In this document: in pieces, positions 61,243 to 64,000 of the stretch | How positions within the stretch are numbered: position 1 is the first letter of the stretch | How the letters are laid out: each line of letters opens with the position of its first letter | Source of the DNA: Plutella xylostella | Taxonomy: Eukaryota; Arthropoda; Insecta; Lepidoptera; Plutellidae | NCBI RefSeq assembly: GCF_932276165.1 | Contig: NC_064005.1 | Span: 1,550,001 to 1,614,000 of the forward strand | DNA: 64,000 nucleotides | Direction: 5' to 3' | Translations under genes and position numbers: made by a program | The notes under the pieces: model-generated | Seen by the model: the letters and a program-made list of their open reading frames with translations, nothing else | Databases searched by the model: none | Told to the model about the DNA's origin: nothing

Positions 61243-63757
61243 TTGTAGGACTTTAATTTTTCTGTGAATCCACATGGATATTTTTTTCATTAGAAGCAGC
61301 TGTCTAGCTGGTTGTCGAGGTTTATATTTTAGATAAAATTGGTTAAAGTAGGTACTGTAGCTCATTTATACCAACGACGGTAACGGAAGGCAGGCTACCA
61401 AAATGCCTTTATTGAATGGAAAGACAATTTAAACTTGGAATTTGACCATGAGGATTATTTATTGCATGTAGCTTGCACGTAGGTAATTAAAATTGCAAAG
61501 AATGTATTTGTCTTCTGACAAAATGTACAAAACACATTTTTTTACTGACTTTTAAATGCCTGATAACTGAAGTTTTAAATAATAACTCAAATATTTAATA
61601 TTCCTATCGAATATATGACAGCATATTTCATATAAAAACAAAATGAAATATTCAGAATCAGATGCTGACAAAATACATTTCATTCCCCTATCGCTAGACA
61701 GAGGCAAACAATACACAATGAAAATGAATATACAATTCAATGATTAATGGTATACTTTCTCATATCAATATTTTGTTTCCGTCAGTAGGTAGGATATTTT
61801 TTAAACAAAAAGTAAGAACATTTTTAATTTGAAAAGTATATCCCATCCCATACCCAGTTTAGCGAGAAAAGGAAATGAAAATAAGATTTAGTGCAACAGG
61901 AATATATTAAAATCAAATTATTTACTCGTTATGTTATGAATATATCAACGTTTCCATGCTACCGCTGCGGTCGGCAGAAAACACTTTAACATTTTTATAA
62001 TGTGCGAGGAGTACTGTTGAAACGAATAATGTAGATAAGTGGTCGCAAGAATAACAATATTGTTATGTGGGGAAATCTCACACACGACAATCCGACCCCA
62101 AAATAGGCAGAGCCTATGTTGAATAAGGATATCTCACTGAGATTGATTAAATTATTTAAGTTTTTAATTGGTAATATTCTGATGCGCTGTTAAATATACT
62201 TAATTAATACCTATTGCAAACTGCGTCATTAAGCTAGTATTTTTAAGTAATTCGGTGCTATTTTATTAGCAGCTAAATAATAAAAGGTATGATTGTCTTT
62301 TCAATACCGTACTAAAACTAACAATAACTACTTAAGTAATCAACCAAAATATTCTCTGCACTTAAGAAATTCTATCCGTACCGTACTTCCGATTTTTCGA
62401 GACTTTTCAGCAAGTTGTTGCAGTTTTATTTTATTTTTACGAACTAAATTTAAAGTAAAACTCAAAAGTAGGCAGCTGTCCACCGCAGCACGCGACGTGT
62501 TGGTTGCGAATAATTTTGTGAATTTAAATGGTTTTATTCACAAACAAAATGATGTTATTTATCGCATTACAATCATATTTTAAAACTGATTGCTTGTGGT
62601 ATTTTCTGTTTGAATGAGATAAAATTATTTGAAGCATAATGTACAGTTTTGGAACAGCACTGGCTTGCCCTGATTTTTATCAATCAAACCTACAGCGCAT
62701 CAGATATTACCAACAAAAATACTGTGTTAAATTTTAAATTTTTTATTAAATGTTTTAAATTTTTTTTTTAATTTGTGCCGGCATTTTGAGAGTGGAACTT
62801 TTTTCATGGCTCCCTAGTGATGATAGATAATGAAGGTAAATTAGAAGAATGATAGATACCCCGATTATATATTATGTCCTACAAAAAGGCGGTGGTGTAT
62901 AGCACCGTGAAACTGCCATTAAACATTGAAGGTAATGCGTCGGACAAGGTGTTAATAGGCGGGATCTATTATTCAGTCCTGACCGCGGGACGCCACCGCT
63001 ACTTTACTGTGAATATTGTTGGGTTAGCTACCGTGTAGAAGAGGGATATATTATACACATACAGTATAAGTACCTAAATACACAGAATCATAATAAAACA
63101 TTTATACATTTTTAGTCATTTTGGCACATAGCGTATATTATTAGTACCTAACAATCTTATTCTAGTGTTGTAAAGTAAAAGTAAAATAAATGTAAACATA
63201 GATTACATCAACTGTTGATGTACAATTTTATAACCGTGCCGATTGCCTGACCACTCTCGTTCGTTCGTTCGTCGATTTATAGAGTACCTACCTGGCACGA
63301 TTGAACGACGAAAAACTGCATCAAAATCAGTTGCGTAGTTCTTTTTTTAAAGATAAGCATATTAAGGGACACATAAAGAGACTTTGTTTTTAGACTATGT
63401 AGTGATTTTGATTTGGGTATAGGGTGTTAATATGTAAGTATATTTCATAATGTCTAAACATCTATCTATGTATCTGTGTGTACCTAGATATATCAGCTGT
63501 TCGATACCTACATTCCCAGTAACTATTGCGTGACACATCTCGATTTTATGACTAACAACAAGTCGCGATTGAAAAATTATTATAATTTTAGCATATAGGT
63601 AGGACTTGTTGAAATTCTACAGAATTATCAAAGAAAAGAGAAACGATCATTTAGAAAACCATAAAGCTACATAACTCAGTAGGAAACATACTTGAAACCC
63701 GAGTAGAAACATGTAATGTGGTTGAAACAAGAGAATACATTGTAGTGTGTGCTTCAT
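61243..63757. other. Gene-free AT-rich stretch
   Basis: No supported gene. Fragments of SINE family A lie at 62068-62115 and 63440-63515. A 'gtggaacttttttcatggctc' scrap near 62793 resembles Tc1-type ends. Confidence 0.45.
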
Positions 63758-63915
63758 TGTTTACTAGCTGTTGCCCGCGAGCTTCGCTTCGCCTTAAAAA
63801 GTTTTCCCGTGGGAATTCCGGGATAAAAAGTAGCCTATGTTCTTTCTCAGGGTCTAGACCATATGCATACCAAATTTCATCCAAATCCGTTCAGTAGTTT
63901 TGGCGTGAAAGAGTA

Positions 63916-63966
<51 letters not shown>

Positions 63967-64000
63967 CAGTTACTTTCGCATTTATAATATTAGTAAGGAT
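63758..64000 (+). mobile_element. LINE/SINE 3' tail with long (GACA)n (copy 3)
   Basis: Most complete copy: 'tagctgttgcccgcgagctt', 'ccgggataaaaagtagcc', 'ccaaatttcatccaaatccg', about 14 GACA units, then 'ttataatattagtaaggat', which is the usual end of the repeat at the window edge. Confidence 0.8.

Noticed and set aside
62293..62583. 96-codon plus-strand frame
   Set aside because: AT-rich, no domain, no splice context, in a transposon-rich desert.
1..64000. CRISPR arrays, operons, ribosome-binding sites or riboswitches
   Set aside because: The sequence is eukaryotic with spliced genes; no spaced direct repeats of CRISPR type were seen. The periodic arrays present are splice-junction or transposon repeats.

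Overview
The window looks like nuclear DNA of a moth or butterfly (Lepidoptera). It is AT-rich and full of short 'taggtaggtacctacttaagta' phrases. It carries interspersed repeats I recognise as lepidopteran: the 'ggactgctataggctgatgatgatg' tail, the GACAGACAGA 3' tail, and two tRNA-headed SINE families. Its genes are intron-containing with GT-AG junctions. All protein calls come from reading the bases by eye; no database search was run.

Genes from left to right. (1) 767-864, minus: first coding exon of an unidentified membrane protein that runs off the left edge. (2) 5233/7418-22621, plus: a CDKL1/4-type protein kinase in eight canonical coding exons, plus an upstream in-frame exon that would add 53 residues. 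(3) 24013-24503, minus: a two-exon 67-residue single-pass protein. (4) 25436-28742, plus: a TatD-family metal-dependent nuclease. (5) 31284-44194, minus: mitochondrial polynucleotide phosphorylase PNPT1. Its thirteen exons join into an uninterrupted 748-codon frame with a presequence, two RNase PH halves, KH and S1 domains. (6) 44724-45409, plus: RPP21, a zinc-ribbon protein of RNase P, head-to-head with PNPT1. (7) 48208-49611, plus: a secreted lysine-rich protein with a CLIP-like six-cysteine block. The rest, especially 49.7-64 kb, holds no convincing cellular gene and is mostly transposon debris.

Mobile DNA. The window contains an apparently intact Tc1-type DD34E transposon (46200-47846), several truncated non-LTR retrotransposons, a solo LTR, and a three-copy +/-/+ composite of a gag-only LTR element primed by tRNA-Pro inside PNPT1 (33426-37802). 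It also contains a nested large element in the long kinase intron and at least fifteen small inverted-repeat (MITE or fold-back) elements. One MITE is split by a tRNA-SINE with a clear target-site duplication.

The most unusual theme is repeated local duplication at splice junctions. In the kinase gene four introns have a duplicated or tandemly repeated splice-junction segment; the clearest is an array of about seven units of 70 bp, each carrying the acceptor and first bases of exon 8. In PNPT1 one exon exists in four tandem copies and another in two copies plus a remnant. The extra copies keep reading frames and phases that would allow mutually exclusive use.
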